In this document: positions 24,933 to 33,802 of the stretch, piece by piece
Position numbering within the stretch: position 1 is the first letter of the stretch
Layout of the letters: each line of letters starts with the position of its first letter
Source: Zetaproteobacteria bacterium
GTDB lineage: Bacteria; Pseudomonadota; Zetaproteobacteria; Mariprofundales; Mariprofundaceae
DNA length: 33,802 nucleotides
Direction: 5' to 3'
Assembly (NCBI GenBank): GCA_003228735.1
Contig: QIFG01000046.1
Coordinates: forward strand, 1 to 33,802
Notes under the pieces: generated by a model
The model's input: only the letters and a program-made list of their open reading frames with translations
Database searches by the model: none
Told to the model about the DNA's origin: nothing
Translations under genes and position numbers: made by a program

Positions 24933-25394
24933 TCAGCTTGTCCCAGCCCTTAGAACCATAAGCAGCAAGGTTTTCGCCTGTTCATGGATGCCGGGCGACT
25001 GGCTTTCCCGTGGCCCTGCCACATTCAGTACGCTTGCCTGTGATTGGCTGAGCCAGTCACGGGCGGCCTGTATGTCAGGCGGTTTGTCGAGGTCGAGGAT
25101 CAGGCATGGCTTGTTTAGCGCTTCGGCAAAGGCGATGGTCTGGGCGGTGCCGCCCTGCGGCCTGCCGCAGCACAGGATCAGCGTGGCATCACTGTCGCGC
25201 ACATTCCATTTTGTCCGCTGGGCGTAATCGCGCTTTGGCGTTTCCTCAAGCGGATATTTGCGGGCAATGATGCCGTCCTCGGCGCGCCGGCCTTTGGGGC
25301 ACCAGCCGCCGCATTCGATTTGCAATTCCAGTGCCGCATCGAGGGCGGCGCGGTCCACGCCCGTCTGTCCGCCGGAGATGACGCGCTGAATCAA
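24933..25394 (-). CDS. YpsA-related SLOG protein ('putative molybdenum carrier' family)
   Basis: 153 residues with RVISGGQTGVDRAALDAA at the N terminus, GGWCPKGRRAEDG near 29-41, DATLILC near 70 and GGTAQTIAFA near 80. This is the cpYpsA-related branch of the SLOG (SMF/DprA-LOG) superfamily, which is predicted to bind nucleotides or related ligands. The 'molybdenum carrier' name comes from one member and should not be over-read. The start is TTG at 25394 with AAGGA five bases upstream, 20 bases after rhlB, so it is probably the second gene of that transcript. Confidence 0.8.
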   Translation of the reverse strand: MIQRVISGGQTGVDRAALDAALELQIECGGWCPKGRRAEDGIIARKYPLEETPKRDYAQRTKWNVRDSDATLILCCGRPQGGTAQTIAFAEALNKPCLILDLDKPPDIQAARDWLSQSQASVLNVAGPRESQSPGIHEQAKTLLLMVLRAGTS

Positions 25395-25414
25395 AGGCGT
25401 CCTTAAGTCTGTTT

Positions 25415-26683
25415 TTATCTTGGTCTTCGGCCGTGAGGGCGTCTTGGCCGGCCCTTTGATTCTTTGGGCCGGGTTGGCTGGCGGTCTCCCTTACCCAGGC
25501 CTTCGGCCATGGCGCTGCGGTGTGTTGGCGGGCCGATCTCAAGCCGTTCGTGATCCCATGCCGGAGCCGGGATACTGCGGCTGATATATTTTTCGATATC
25601 CGGCAGGCCGAAGCAGAAGCGTTCGCAGGCAAACGAAATGGCCACGCCCTTTTTGCCGGCGCGCGCCGTCCGGCCGATGCGGTGCACATAATCCTGCTGG
25701 TCCTGCGGCATATCGTAGTTAAACACATGCGTCACGCCGTCGATATGCAGTCCACGGCTGGCCACATCCGTGGCCACCAGCAAGTGAAGTTTGCCAGCGG
25801 TGAAATCCTTAAGAATGCGCAGCCGCTTGTTCTGGCGCACGTCGCCGGAAAGGATGCCGACGGCAAAGCCGTAACGCGCAAGCTGGGCGGCCAGCCGTTC
25901 GCCGGTGCGTTTCTCATTAATGAAAATCATGCCACGTTCGACATTGTCTTCCCTGAGAAGGCTGACCAGCAGCGGGAACTTTTCATCCATGGCGACATGG
26001 TAAAGCGATTCCGTGATGCCTTCGGCCGTGATCTCGCCTTCTTCGGCGCGCAGCTTGACCGGATCGTTCATATGTTCGTAAGCCAGCTCCAGCACACGTT
26101 GCGACAGTGTGGCCGAAAACAGCATCGACTGGCGTTTGTCAGGCGGCGGCAGGCGGCGCATCAGATAGCGCAGATCCTTGATAAAGCCGAGATCAAACAT
26201 GCGGTCGGCTTCGTCAACGATCAGAATGTCGCATTGCTTCAGGTTATAGCACCCCTGCTTGAAATAATCGATCAGGCGGCCGGGCGTGCCGATCAGAATA
26301 TCGACGCCATCCTCAAAGGCGCGCCGCTGCTTTTCATAGTCAACGCCGCCGAATACCAGATGCCGTTTCAGGCCTGTGTGTTTCCCGAGTGTCTCGGCGT
26401 CGGCGGCAATCTGCACGACGAGTTCGCGTGTTGGTGCAATGATCAGGGTGCGCGGCTGGTTTGGTTTGCGGTCTTGCCTGGGGGGCGATGACAGCAGGTG
26501 GGTAAAGGTTGTAATCAGGAAGGCGGCGGTTTTGCCGGTGCCGGTGCGCCCCTGGGCGGCGACATCCTTGCCGGAAAGAGTCACTGGCAGGCACGCTTCC
26601 TGAACGGCGGTCAACTCGGAAAAACCTAGATCGTCTATGGCCTGCTGGACCGAAGCGGGAATATCGAGTTCAGTGAAGCGCAT
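25415..26683 (-). CDS. rhlB: DEAD-box RNA helicase, RhlB-type
   Basis: 422 residues with the complete DEAD-box set: Q motif (TAVQEACLP near 25-33), Walker A GRTGTGKT near 45, PTREL near 89, DEAD near 161, SAT near 195 and HRIGRTARAG near 335. After helicase motif VI comes CERFCFGLPDIEKYISRSIP, matching RhlB, which works with RNase E in the degradosome. The C-terminal tail is basic and low-complexity (RPKESKGRPRRPHGRRPR), typical for RNA binding. RhlE or SrmB types are less likely given that tail and the post-motif segment. Confidence 0.9.
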   Translation of the reverse strand: MRFTELDIPASVQQAIDDLGFSELTAVQEACLPVTLSGKDVAAQGRTGTGKTAAFLITTFTHLLSSPPRQDRKPNQPRTLIIAPTRELVVQIAADAETLGKHTGLKRHLVFGGVDYEKQRRAFEDGVDILIGTPGRLIDYFKQGCYNLKQCDILIVDEADRMFDLGFIKDLRYLMRRLPPPDKRQSMLFSATLSQRVLELAYEHMNDPVKLRAEEGEITAEGITESLYHVAMDEKFPLLVSLLREDNVERGMIFINEKRTGERLAAQLARYGFAVGILSGDVRQNKRLRILKDFTAGKLHLLVATDVASRGLHIDGVTHVFNYDMPQDQQDYVHRIGRTARAGKKGVAISFACERFCFGLPDIEKYISRSIPAPAWDHERLEIGPPTHRSAMAEGLGKGDRQPTRPKESKGRPRRPHGRRPR

Positions 26684-26766
26684 GTATCTGCCTTTTGTTC
26701 ATAAAGTGGCGGCAGCATACAGCGATTGCTTGCAAAAAGCCCAGAGATTAGCTTGCGCGCACTTCC

Positions 26767-26843
26767 GGGCCCATGGCGCAATTGGTTAGCGCTACCGGCT
26801 CATAACCGGTTGGTTCCAGGTTCGAGTCCTGGTGGGCCCACCA
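26767..26843 (+). tRNA. tRNA with CAU anticodon, probably tRNA-Ile2 (lysidine type)
   Basis: A complete cloverleaf with encoded CCA: acceptor GGGCCCA/TGGGCCC, D-stem GCGC/GCGC, anticodon stem ACCGG/CCGGT with loop CTCATAA, variable TGGTT, T-stem CCAGG/CCTGG with loop TTCGAGT. The anticodon is CAT, read as Met by simple rules. C4-G69 and C5-G68 in the acceptor stem are the known identity elements for TilS, which modifies C34 to lysidine and makes the tRNA decode AUA. This favours Ile2 over elongator Met; the D-stem and lack of initiator 3-GC run exclude fMet. Confidence 0.95.
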
Positions 26844-26885
26844 TTTTTCTTTTCCCGGACGTACTTTGAACCTTCATAGAAGTCA

Positions 26886-26927
26886 GGGGACAGGAGTCGA
26901 ATCATTTGAACGAGATGAACTGTCCCC
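26886..26927. repeat. GGGGACAG/CTGTCCCC inverted repeat between tRNA and bioA
   Basis: GGGGACAG (26886-26893) and CTGTCCCC (26920-26927) are exact inverted copies 26 bases apart. They end one base before the bioA ATG. From memory, this pair is common in REP-like intergenic repeats of proteobacteria. Pairing in the mRNA would place a hairpin directly against the bioA start. Confidence 0.5.
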
Positions 26928-26928
26928 G

Positions 26929-28245
26929 ATGATACCGCCGCAGTTTCCCGGTCCGGCATGGCAGGACTTCGAGCGTGACTGGCAGGCGTTTGAGCAGAAG
27001 CATGTCTGGCATCCGTATGCCCCGATGTTTGGCGCCGACGCACCCTATCCCGTGGCTTCGGCACAAGGTGTGTGGCTGAAGCTGGAAGACGGGCGTGAGT
27101 TGATCGACGGCATGGCCTCATGGTGGGCCGCCATCCACGGCTACAACCATCCCCGTCTGAATCAGGCATTGAGCGATCAGATGCAGCAGATGAGCCATGT
27201 CATGTTCGGCGGCCTGACGCACAGGCCGGCGGCGGGCCTTGCCGCCCGGCTTATCGATCTGACGCCCGGCACGCTTCAGCATGTGTTCTTCTGTGACTCC
27301 GGCTCCGTGGCCGTTGAGGTTGCGCTCAAGATGGCCTTGCAGTTCTGGCAGGCGCAGGGGAGGCCGGAGAAGCATCGGCTGCTGACGATCCGGCACGGTT
27401 ACCATGGCGACACCTTTGGCGCCATGGCGGTTTGCGATCCGGTCGGCGGCATGCACCATATGTTTTCCGCTGTTCTGCCAAAACATCTGTTTGCCGAAGC
27501 GCCGACAGCCAAAACGGATGCGGACTGGAGTGAATCTCAGATCGCGGATTTCAGGCGATTGATCGAGACGCATGCGAATGAAGTTGCTGCCGTAATACTG
27601 GAGCCGATTGTGCAGGGCGCGGGCGGCATGCGTATTTACTGCCCGGAGTTTTTGCGTCAGGTGAGAAGCCTGTGCGACGCCCATGATGTGCTGCTGATCT
27701 GTGATGAGATCGCCACCGGCTTTGGCCGCACTGGCAAGTTGTTCGCCTGCGAACATGCTGGAATTTCCCCGGACATCATGTGTCTGGGCAAGGCCCTGAC
27801 CGGCGGTGTTATGAGCATGGCGGCGACACTGGCGACAACGAAGGTGTGCGAGGGCATTTACGCCGATGGCAAAGGCGTACTCATGCATGGGCCGACCTTC
27901 ATGGCCAATCCGTTGGCCTGTGCGGCTGCCAGCGCCAGCATCGACCTGTTGATTGAATCCGATTGGCAACAACGTGTTCTCGCCATCGAAAGTCAGTTGA
28001 AGGAAGAACTGGCGCCATGTGCGGTATTGTCGCAGGTGGCCGATGTGCGCGTGATCGGCGCGATTGGTGTGCTGGAAACGGTTGATCCCATTGATGTTGC
28101 CAAAGCACAGGCTGCATTTATCGAGAGGGGCGTATGGCTCAGGCCTTTCGGCAAGCTGGCGTACATCATGCCGCCCTATGTGATCGAGCCGGACGAGTTG
28201 AGCCAGTTAACCACGGCCATGCATGATGTGACTGGAAGGCTGTAA
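26929..28245 (+). CDS. bioA: Adenosylmethionine-8-amino-7-oxononanoate aminotransferase (BioA)
   Basis: 438 residues, a class III PLP aminotransferase. It carries HVWHPYAPM near residue 24, MASWWAAIHGYNHP near 60, HGYHGDTFGAMAV near 155, the PLP aspartate in LLICDEIATGFGRTG near 250, and the PLP lysine in CLGKALTGG near 285. These match BioA, which makes 7,8-diaminopelargonate from KAPA using SAM as amino donor in biotin synthesis. The ATG at 26929 fits the family N terminus; an in-frame ATG at 26866 would add residues encoded by the inverted repeat. No Shine-Dalgarno is visible. No other bio genes are adjacent. Confidence 0.94.
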   Translation: MIPPQFPGPAWQDFERDWQAFEQKHVWHPYAPMFGADAPYPVASAQGVWLKLEDGRELIDGMASWWAAIHGYNHPRLNQALSDQMQQMSHVMFGGLTHRPAAGLAARLIDLTPGTLQHVFFCDSGSVAVEVALKMALQFWQAQGRPEKHRLLTIRHGYHGDTFGAMAVCDPVGGMHHMFSAVLPKHLFAEAPTAKTDADWSESQIADFRRLIETHANEVAAVILEPIVQGAGGMRIYCPEFLRQVRSLCDAHDVLLICDEIATGFGRTGKLFACEHAGISPDIMCLGKALTGGVMSMAATLATTKVCEGIYADGKGVLMHGPTFMANPLACAAASASIDLLIESDWQQRVLAIESQLKEELAPCAVLSQVADVRVIGAIGVLETVDPIDVAKAQAAFIERGVWLRPFGKLAYIMPPYVIEPDELSQLTTAMHDVTGRL

Positions 28246-28295
28246 AGACCCTGTCCATTTTTTTAAGAAGCGCGCATCCGGGTAGGAGAAAGGCC

Positions 28296-28667
28296 CTGAT
28301 CTCTCTGTGCGCGCTCATTGCCGCCGGCCTTTACAGCAAGATGTACGAAGGGCCATTCGCAAGTTGGGTCAACGACTCTCTCGCCGGAACGATTTACGTG
28401 ACTTTCTGGTGTCTGGCTGCCCGCCTGATTTTTCGTTCTGTTAAGCCTGCGCGCATTGCCATCTATGTGCTGGCGCTAACCAGTTCGCTCGAGATCATGC
28501 AGCTTTGGCATCCGCCATTTCTGGAATATATTCGCACCTTTGCACCGGGGTGGACGCTGATCGGCACGACCTTCAGCTGGCTGGATTTCCCACACTATGT
28601 TGCCGGTGCGTTTATCGGCGGTTTCTGGGCTGGCAGATTGCCGGGTGGCAAAGGGGGTGCAGATTAG
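28296..28667 (+). CDS. DUF2809-like small membrane protein, apparent CTG start
   Basis: The conserved part reads GLYSKMYEGPFASWVND, TIYVTFWCLAARLIF and SLEIMQLWHPPFLEYIR, then GTTFSWLDFPHYVAGAFIG, which matches the DUF2809 pattern of three to four membrane spans with an acidic residue in 'E-x-x-Q-L'. The first membrane helix (ALISLCALIAAGLY) lies upstream of the first ATG (28341). In that frame there is no ATG, GTG or TTG before an upstream stop. A CTG at 28296 has a perfect AGGAG seven bases before it. That is the best start, giving 123 residues. Starting at 28341 (108 residues) would delete the first helix. It follows bioA closely. Function is unknown. Confidence 0.72.
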   Translation: MISLCALIAAGLYSKMYEGPFASWVNDSLAGTIYVTFWCLAARLIFRSVKPARIAIYVLALTSSLEIMQLWHPPFLEYIRTFAPGWTLIGTTFSWLDFPHYVAGAFIGGFWAGRLPGGKGGAD

Positions 28668-29753
<1,086 letters not shown>

Positions 29754-29772
29754 TTGTTTTCGAATGGGTAAG

Positions 29773-29800
29773 AAAAGGGGCGCGTCAGCGCCCCTTTTTT
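29773..29800. terminator. Bidirectional rho-independent terminator between ilvC and smpB
   Basis: GGGGCGC (29777-29783) pairs with GCGCCCC (29788-29794) around a four-base GTCA loop. It is followed by six T on plus and preceded by four A, which are T on minus. It can end ilvC on plus and smpB on minus. Confidence 0.92.
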
Positions 29801-29916
29801 GACACCTGCTTTCTGAGGGTGGTTCTCTATATAAAGGTTGATTCTCCGCCCGGTCAGGCTTGTCTCGATAGCTTTGTAAGGGGGGATCAAGCAGATAAAG
29901 CCTCTTTCATCCTGGC

Positions 29917-30360
29917 CTACCGGGTTTTGTACTGGCGTTGCAAGTCGCGTTTGATCTCACGGTCTTTGATCGACTGGCGCTTGTCGTGAAGCTTTTTGCC
30001 GCGGCCCAATCCGATCTGAAGCTTGGCGAAGCCGCGTTCGTTAAAGTAGAGCTTGAGTGGCGCCAGCGTCAGTCCCTTTTCCTTGAGCTTACCCAGCAGG
30101 CGCTGGATTTCCTTTTTGTGTAGCAGCAGTTCACGTGAGCGAGCCGGTTCCTTCGGATTCTGCATGGCTGCAGGCTTGTATGGGCTGATGTGGCAGCCGA
30201 CGAGCAGAGCCTTGCCGGCGCGGATGGTGCAATGCGCTTCGGCCAGATTGGCCAGACCGGCGCGTACGGATTTCACCTCAGGGCCGGTTAATATTATGCC
30301 GGCTTCGAAGGTTTCGAGGATGTGGTACTCGTATCGCGCCCTGCGATTCAGGATTGTCAT
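29917..30360 (-). CDS. smpB: SsrA-binding protein SmpB
   Basis: 147 residues with the SmpB pattern: NRRARYEYHILETFEAGI, LTGPEVKSVRAG, the RNA-binding core LHKKEIQRLLGK, KLYFNERGFAKLQIGLGRGKK and the basic tail KLHDKRQSIKDREIKRDLQR. The tail mimics mRNA in the ribosome during trans-translation. Length is slightly under the usual 155-160, which is within family range. No ssrA gene is visible in the window. Confidence 0.97.
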   Translation of the reverse strand: MTILNRRARYEYHILETFEAGIILTGPEVKSVRAGLANLAEAHCTIRAGKALLVGCHISPYKPAAMQNPKEPARSRELLLHKKEIQRLLGKLKEKGLTLAPLKLYFNERGFAKLQIGLGRGKKLHDKRQSIKDREIKRDLQRQYKTR

Positions 30361-30382
30361 ATGCGGATGCTAAGGGGATTTC

Positions 30383-30416
30383 ACCACGAAGGCACGAAGG
30401 CACGAAGAAGAACAGA
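30383..30416. repeat. Dispersed hairpin repeat, left-half copy
   Basis: This stretch repeats the left arm of 24816-24885 and its following bases (ACCACGAAGGCACGAAGG, then CACGAAGAAGAACAGA). The right arm is missing. It lies in the 185-base gap between smpB and the cytochrome terminator. No other gene or RNA is visible in that gap. Confidence 0.65.
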
Positions 30417-30490
30417 TTGGGTTTTGAGGTCAGACTCGATTTATAAGCTGGAGCATCGATATTGTTGTCCCCAAAATACAGCAGGGAAAC

Positions 30491-30518
30491 AAAAAAGAGG
30501 CGGCCAATGGCCGCCTCT
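30491..30518 (-). terminator. Rho-independent terminator of the cytochrome c gene
   Basis: On minus, AGAGGCGGCC and GGCCGCCTCT form a perfect ten-pair stem with a three-base loop (30496-30505 and 30509-30518), followed by six T. It lies 28 bases past the cytochrome stop. Confidence 0.93.
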
Positions 30519-30545
30519 GATTCGTTGTGGTGAGTAAAGGACTTT

Positions 30546-30920
30546 CTACAGGCCCTTCAGGAATGCAATAACCTTGTCGGCCTTGCCGCCTTTGACATTT
30601 TGCCTACCCATCTTGGTTTTACCGCCGGCAGCCTTGGCGACGCCCTTGGAATCAGCAATCCAGGCGAGCATGGAAGCTTCGTCCCAAACGGCGCCAGCAG
30701 CGTTCTGGGCCTTCAGGTAAGAGCCATATTTGAAACCTGCAACACTACCCTGTGTGCTCCCGAAGATGCCCTTCAGGCCTGGGCCTATTTTCTTCTTCGT
30801 GGAATCAAAGTGGTGGCAGCCTTTGCACTTGCCTTCTGGGCCAGCAACGGCTTCAGTAGCGGTAAAACCAGCCATCACAAAAGCAGCGGCTGCAGCAATC
30901 ATCAACGTCTTCTTCATCAT
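30546..30920 (-). CDS. Periplasmic class I cytochrome c
   Basis: 124 residues: a cleavable signal peptide (MMKKTLMIAAAAAFVMAGFT, ending near ATEAVAG), then one haem-binding CKGCH near residues 32-36. Met in KTKMG near 103 is the likely sixth ligand. IGPGLKGIFGS after the haem site fits the cytochrome c/c550-c5-like class, a small soluble electron carrier of the periplasm. The partner oxidase or reductase is not in the window. A strong GGAGGAGGA lies six bases before the ATG. It stands alone, with its own promoter and terminator. Confidence 0.92.
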   Translation of the reverse strand: MMKKTLMIAAAAAFVMAGFTATEAVAGPEGKCKGCHHFDSTKKKIGPGLKGIFGSTQGSVAGFKYGSYLKAQNAAGAVWDEASMLAWIADSKGVAKAAGGKTKMGRQNVKGGKADKVIAFLKGL

Positions 30921-30955
30921 TTAACATCCTCCTCCGGAGTTTTTTGGGAGGCGAC

Positions 30956-30985
30956 TTACTACAGCAAGCGCTCCTTCCATGTCAA
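30956..30985 (-). promoter_or_regulatory. Candidate sigma70 promoter of the cytochrome c gene
   Basis: On minus, TTGACA (30985-30980) is an exact -35 hexamer. TAGTAA (30961-30956), 18 bases further, is a moderate -10. Transcription would start about 30 bases upstream of the ATG. Confidence 0.5.
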
Positions 30986-31056
30986 CATTATGGAGTTCAT
31001 GGGTAAAAGAAAAAGGGGAGGATCTCCGCATAAAGGCGCAATCATCCCGCCTGAAG

Positions 31057-33651
31057 CTACCGCAGCTCTATTTGTAGCCGATTCTCTTTGACATCGACAT
31101 GAATGACGCCGCCTTCACCTGCGCCCTTCTCGATCATGCTTCTGGCGATGCTGGTTTCCAGCTCACGCTGCATATAACGCTGCAGGGGCCGGGCGCCATA
31201 GACCGGATCGTATCCTGCACGGGCAATAAAGCTGCGGGCGGCATCGGTCAGTTGCAGATCGAACTGCTGTTCAGCGAGGCGTGCCGCAAGCCTTGCTGCC
31301 ATGAGCCCCACGATTTTTTCGATTTCCTCAAGGCTGAGCGGCTTGAACAGTACCGTGTCGTCAACGCGGTTCAGGAACTCCGGCCGGAAGCTGGCGCGCA
31401 GTTCGGCCATGATGGCGTCCCGTGCCTCAGGCTTGATATGCCCCTCCTCATCAATGCCTTCGAGCAGGTGCGGGCTGCCGATATTGCTTGTCATGATGAC
31501 GACGGTGTTCTTGAAGCTGACCGTGCGCCCATGCGAATCCGTCAGGCGGCCGTCATCAAGCAGTTGCAGCAGGATGTTGAAGACATCCGGGTGCGCCTTC
31601 TCGATTTCGTCGAACAGCAGCACAGAGTACGGCTTGCGACGCACGGCCTCGGTGAGCTGGCCGCCCTCCTCAAAGCCGACATAGCCCGGAGGTGCGCCAA
31701 CCAAGCGGCTGACGGTGTGTCTTTCCATGTATTCACTCATGTCCAGGCGCACCATGGCGTCCTCGCTGTCGAACAGTGTGGCGGCCAGGGCCTTGGCCAG
31801 TTCCGTTTTGCCCACACCCGTGGGGCCAAGGAACAGGAAGGAGCCGACGGGTCGTCTCGGATCCTTGATGCCGGCCCGCGCCCGGATGACGGCATCGGCT
31901 ACGGCCTGTACCGCCTCGTCCTGGCCGACGACTTTCTCATGCAACACGCTGTCGAGCTTCAACAGCTTCCCGCGTTCGCCTTCGAGCAGGCGGCTGACCG
32001 GGATGCCCGTCCAGCGTCCGATAACCTGGGCGATTTCCTCGTCTGTGACCTCTTCCTGCAACAGGGCCTGATCTCCGGATGAGGCCTGTGCTTCTTCGAG
32101 CTTCTTTTCGAGTTCCGGTAGCTTGCCGTAGCGCAATTCCGCCACCTTGTTCAGATCGTAGGCGCGTTCGGCCGCCTCGATATCCAGACGTGCCTGCTCA
32201 AGGGCCTCACGCAGGCCCTGCACATTTTCGATAGACTGCTTTTCGGCATCCCACTGTGAATGCATGGTATCGCGCCGGGTTTTCAGGTCGGCCAGCTCCT
32301 TGCGCAGCGCCTGCAGGCGCTCACGGCTGGCGGCATCCTTTTCCTTTTTCAGGGCGGTTTCCTCGATTTCAAGCCGCATGGCGTGGCGGGTGATTTCATC
32401 GAGCTCGGCCGGCATTGAGCCGATCGCCGTGCGGATTGAGGCACAGGCCTCATCCACCAGGTCAATGGCCTTGTCCGGCAGGAAGCGGTCTGAAATATAG
32501 CGGTCGGACAATGTGGCCGCCGCCACCAGCGCGGCATCCTGAATCCGGACGCCGTGATGGATTTCATAGCGCTCCTTCAGGCCGCGCAGGATCGAGATTG
32601 TATCCTCGACATTCGGGGCATCGACCTGCACCGGCTGGAATCGGCGCTCCAGCGCCTTGTCCTTTTCGATGTGCTGGCGGTATTCATCCAGTGTCGTGGC
32701 GCCGATGCAGTGCAACTCGCCTCTGGCCAGCATCGGCTTGAGCATATTACCCGCGTCTGTCGATCCTTCGGTTTTGCCGGCGCCGACAATCGTGTGCAAC
32801 TCATCAATAAACAGGATAATGCGCCCTTCGGCTTCCTTGATTTCCTTGAGCACAGCCTTCAGCCGTTCCTCGAATTCGCCACGATATTTGGCGCCGGCCA
32901 TGAGAGCTGTCATATCCAGCGCGAAGATCGTGCGGCCCTTGAGGTTTTCCGGTACGTCGCCATTCAGGATGCGCTGGGCCAGCCCCTCGGCAATGGCGGT
33001 TTTGCCGACACCCGGTTCGCCGATCAGCACCGGATTGTTTTTTGTCTTGCGAGACAGGATGCGGATGACGCTGCGTATCTCCATATCGCGGCCGATGACC
33101 GGGTCAAGCTTGCCTGCCCTGGCCATCTCGACCATATCCATGCCGTATTTTTTCAGGGCGTCATAGGAGGATTCCGGCTGGTCCGAGGTGACCCGCTGGT
33201 GGCCGCGCACCCCGGTCAGCGTTTGCAGGAACCGGTCGCGATTGATGCCTGCCTTTTTCAGTATGCGGCCTGCTTCGGTGTTGCCGCCTTCGGCGATGAA
33301 GGCCAGCAGCAGATGCTCGACCGAAACGTATTCGTCATTCAGGTGGCCGGCTTCGTCTCCGGCTGTCACCAGCAACTGGTTCAGACGTTGGGTGATATAG
33401 ACCTTGCCGGCCTCGGTTGCCGAGCCACTGACCTTCGGCCGCCTGGCCAGTTCCTTTTCGACAGCGCTTTTGATATCGCCCTGAGATATATCCATGCGTT
33501 GTAAAAGCAGCGGCGCCAGACCGTCTGACTGGGACAGGAGGGCAGCCAGCAGGTGTTCTCCATCCACTTCCTGATGGCTCAAGCGTACGGCAAGGTCTTG
33601 CGCCTCGCTTATGGCTTCCCGGGTTTTCTGGGTCAGCTGGTTGAAATCCAC
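31057..33651 (-). CDS. clpB: ATP-dependent disaggregase chaperone ClpB
   Basis: 864 residues in the canonical ClpB layout: an N-domain with two Clp_N repeats (about 1-145), NBD1 with Walker A GEPGVGKT near 200 and [10 protein letters not shown] near 278, the coiled-coil middle domain (about 400-525), and NBD2 with GPTGVGKT near 605, [12 protein letters not shown] near 676 and [14 protein letters not shown] near the end. The middle domain distinguishes it from ClpA/ClpX, and works with DnaK to dissolve aggregates. I take the GTG at 33651 ([14 protein letters not shown]). Another GTG at 33672 would add seven residues from the repeat-like DNA upstream. No clear ribosome binding site or heat-shock promoter is visible. 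Confidence 0.95.
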   Translation of the reverse strand: MDFNQLTQKTREAISEAQDLAVRLSHQEVDGEHLLAALLSQSDGLAPLLLQRMDISQGDIKSAVEKELARRPKVSGSATEAGKVYITQRLNQLLVTAGDEAGHLNDEYVSVEHLLLAFIAEGGNTEAGRILKKAGINRDRFLQTLTGVRGHQRVTSDQPESSYDALKKYGMDMVEMARAGKLDPVIGRDMEIRSVIRILSRKTKNNPVLIGEPGVGKTAIAEGLAQRILNGDVPENLKGRTIFALDMTALMAGAKYRGEFEERLKAVLKEIKEAEGRIILFIDELHTIVGAGKTEGSTDAGNMLKPMLARGELHCIGATTLDEYRQHIEKDKALERRFQPVQVDAPNVEDTISILRGLKERYEIHHGVRIQDAALVAAATLSDRYISDRFLPDKAIDLVDEACASIRTAIGSMPAELDEITRHAMRLEIEETALKKEKDAASRERLQALRKELADLKTRRDTMHSQWDAEKQSIENVQGLREALEQARLDIEAAERAYDLNKVAELRYGKLPELEKKLEEAQASSGDQALLQEEVTDEEIAQVIGRWTGIPVSRLLEGERGKLLKLDSVLHEKVVGQDEAVQAVADAVIRARAGIKDPRRPVGSFLFLGPTGVGKTELAKALAATLFDSEDAMVRLDMSEYMERHTVSRLVGAPPGYVGFEEGGQLTEAVRRKPYSVLLFDEIEKAHPDVFNILLQLLDDGRLTDSHGRTVSFKNTVVIMTSNIGSPHLLEGIDEEGHIKPEARDAIMAELRASFRPEFLNRVDDTVLFKPLSLEEIEKIVGLMAARLAARLAEQQFDLQLTDAARSFIARAGYDPVYGARPLQRYMQRELETSIARSMIEKGAGEGGVIHVDVKENRLQIELR

Positions 33652-33655
33652 GCTT

Positions 33656-33802
33656 CTAGGGCCTGTTAACACTAACGATGGTCGTAGCGACGTGGCTATT
33701 TTTGTAGTTCAGCAAGGCATTTCGAGCGCAGTGTGCTTGATGCACATCAGCGAGAAATAACGCCGCAGAGCACAAAAATGGCCCGTCCCGCAGGGCTGCG
33801 CC
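33656..33802. repeat. Structured repeat-like DNA upstream of clpB (cut by window edge)
   Basis: GGCTATTTTTGT (33694-33705) and ACAAAAATGGCC (33772-33783) form an 11-of-12 inverted repeat. Inside it TGTGC and GCACA pair around a short loop. On minus an open frame enters from the window edge and ends at 33656-33658, only 5 bases before the clpB GTG; it reads like ...[17 protein letters not shown]. It does not match the end of YfiH, the gene often found upstream of clpB. I think it is a dispersed element rather than a gene. Confidence 0.4.

Noticed and set aside
25520-26491. 323-codon frame on plus opposite rhlB
   Set aside because: Antisense shadow of a helicase with all motifs intact; no ribosome binding site or recognisable domain.
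26841-26880. tRNA 3' end used as a phage or island attachment site
   Set aside because: No integrase gene and no repeat of the tRNA 3' end within the window.
27118-27972. 284-codon frame on minus inside bioA
   Set aside because: Antisense shadow; bioA on plus has every PLP-aminotransferase signature.
31099-33504. Long open frames (up to 327 codons) on plus opposite clpB
   Set aside because: They are antisense to a full-length, motif-complete clpB, show no domain of their own, and arise from GC-rich third positions.

Overview
The window is a chromosomal segment of a GC-moderate proteobacterium. A non-enteric gammaproteobacterium is most likely, with a betaproteobacterium as the alternative. 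The pointers are an mreBCD-mrdA-rodA operon, an RhlB-type DEAD-box helicase, a class I ketol-acid reductoisomerase of 338 residues, ATP-dependent PEP carboxykinase, SmpB and a small c-type cytochrome. Most of it is housekeeping DNA with short gaps; no gap exceeds 300 bases.

Layout. 1-83 is the tail of an IS30-like transposase cut by the window edge. 203-1477 (minus, metallophosphoesterase) and 1658-2338 (plus, LOG family) diverge from a region holding a perfect 24-base palindrome. A TauE/SafE-type membrane protein follows. 3209-8316 (minus) is the cell-shape operon mreB-mreC-mreD-mrdA(PBP2)-rodA. Upstream of it on the same strand are xth, a YjbQ-family gene and a 43-codon membrane-peptide gene whose ribosome binding site can be masked by a hairpin. 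10174-11289 is a pentapeptide-repeat/K+-channel fusion; it shares a CTAG stop with lgt. lgt, uppP, an FKBP isomerase and an FAD amine-oxidase-like gene run on minus to 14982. lpdA with an N-terminal lipoyl domain runs on plus from 15176; a 20-codon glyoxalase tail lies between these two.

17000-19560 is the accessory part: two AT-richer genes (a membrane-anchored small protein and a PD-(D/E)XK nuclease with a QxxxY motif), a RelE/CopG-type toxin-antitoxin pair with three overlapping operator palindromes, and a MipA/OmpV outer-membrane gene collapsed by an internal deletion. Then come a Sel1-repeat protein that looks like two fused arrays, a cardiolipin-synthase-like PLD protein, lipA, pckA, a YpsA-related protein, rhlB, a CAU-anticodon tRNA (probably Ile2), bioA, a DUF2809-like gene with an apparent CTG start, ilvC, smpB, a cytochrome c and clpB. 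The last 150 bases are structured, repeat-like DNA.

Functionally, uppP, lgt, mre/mrd and rodA serve envelope growth, while lipA, lpdA and bioA concern lipoate and biotin cofactors. The best candidate for something undescribed is the two-gene nuclease island at 17248-18676. Further oddities are the masked 43-codon gene, the CTG start, the fused Sel1 array and the dispersed hairpin repeat at 24816 and 30383.
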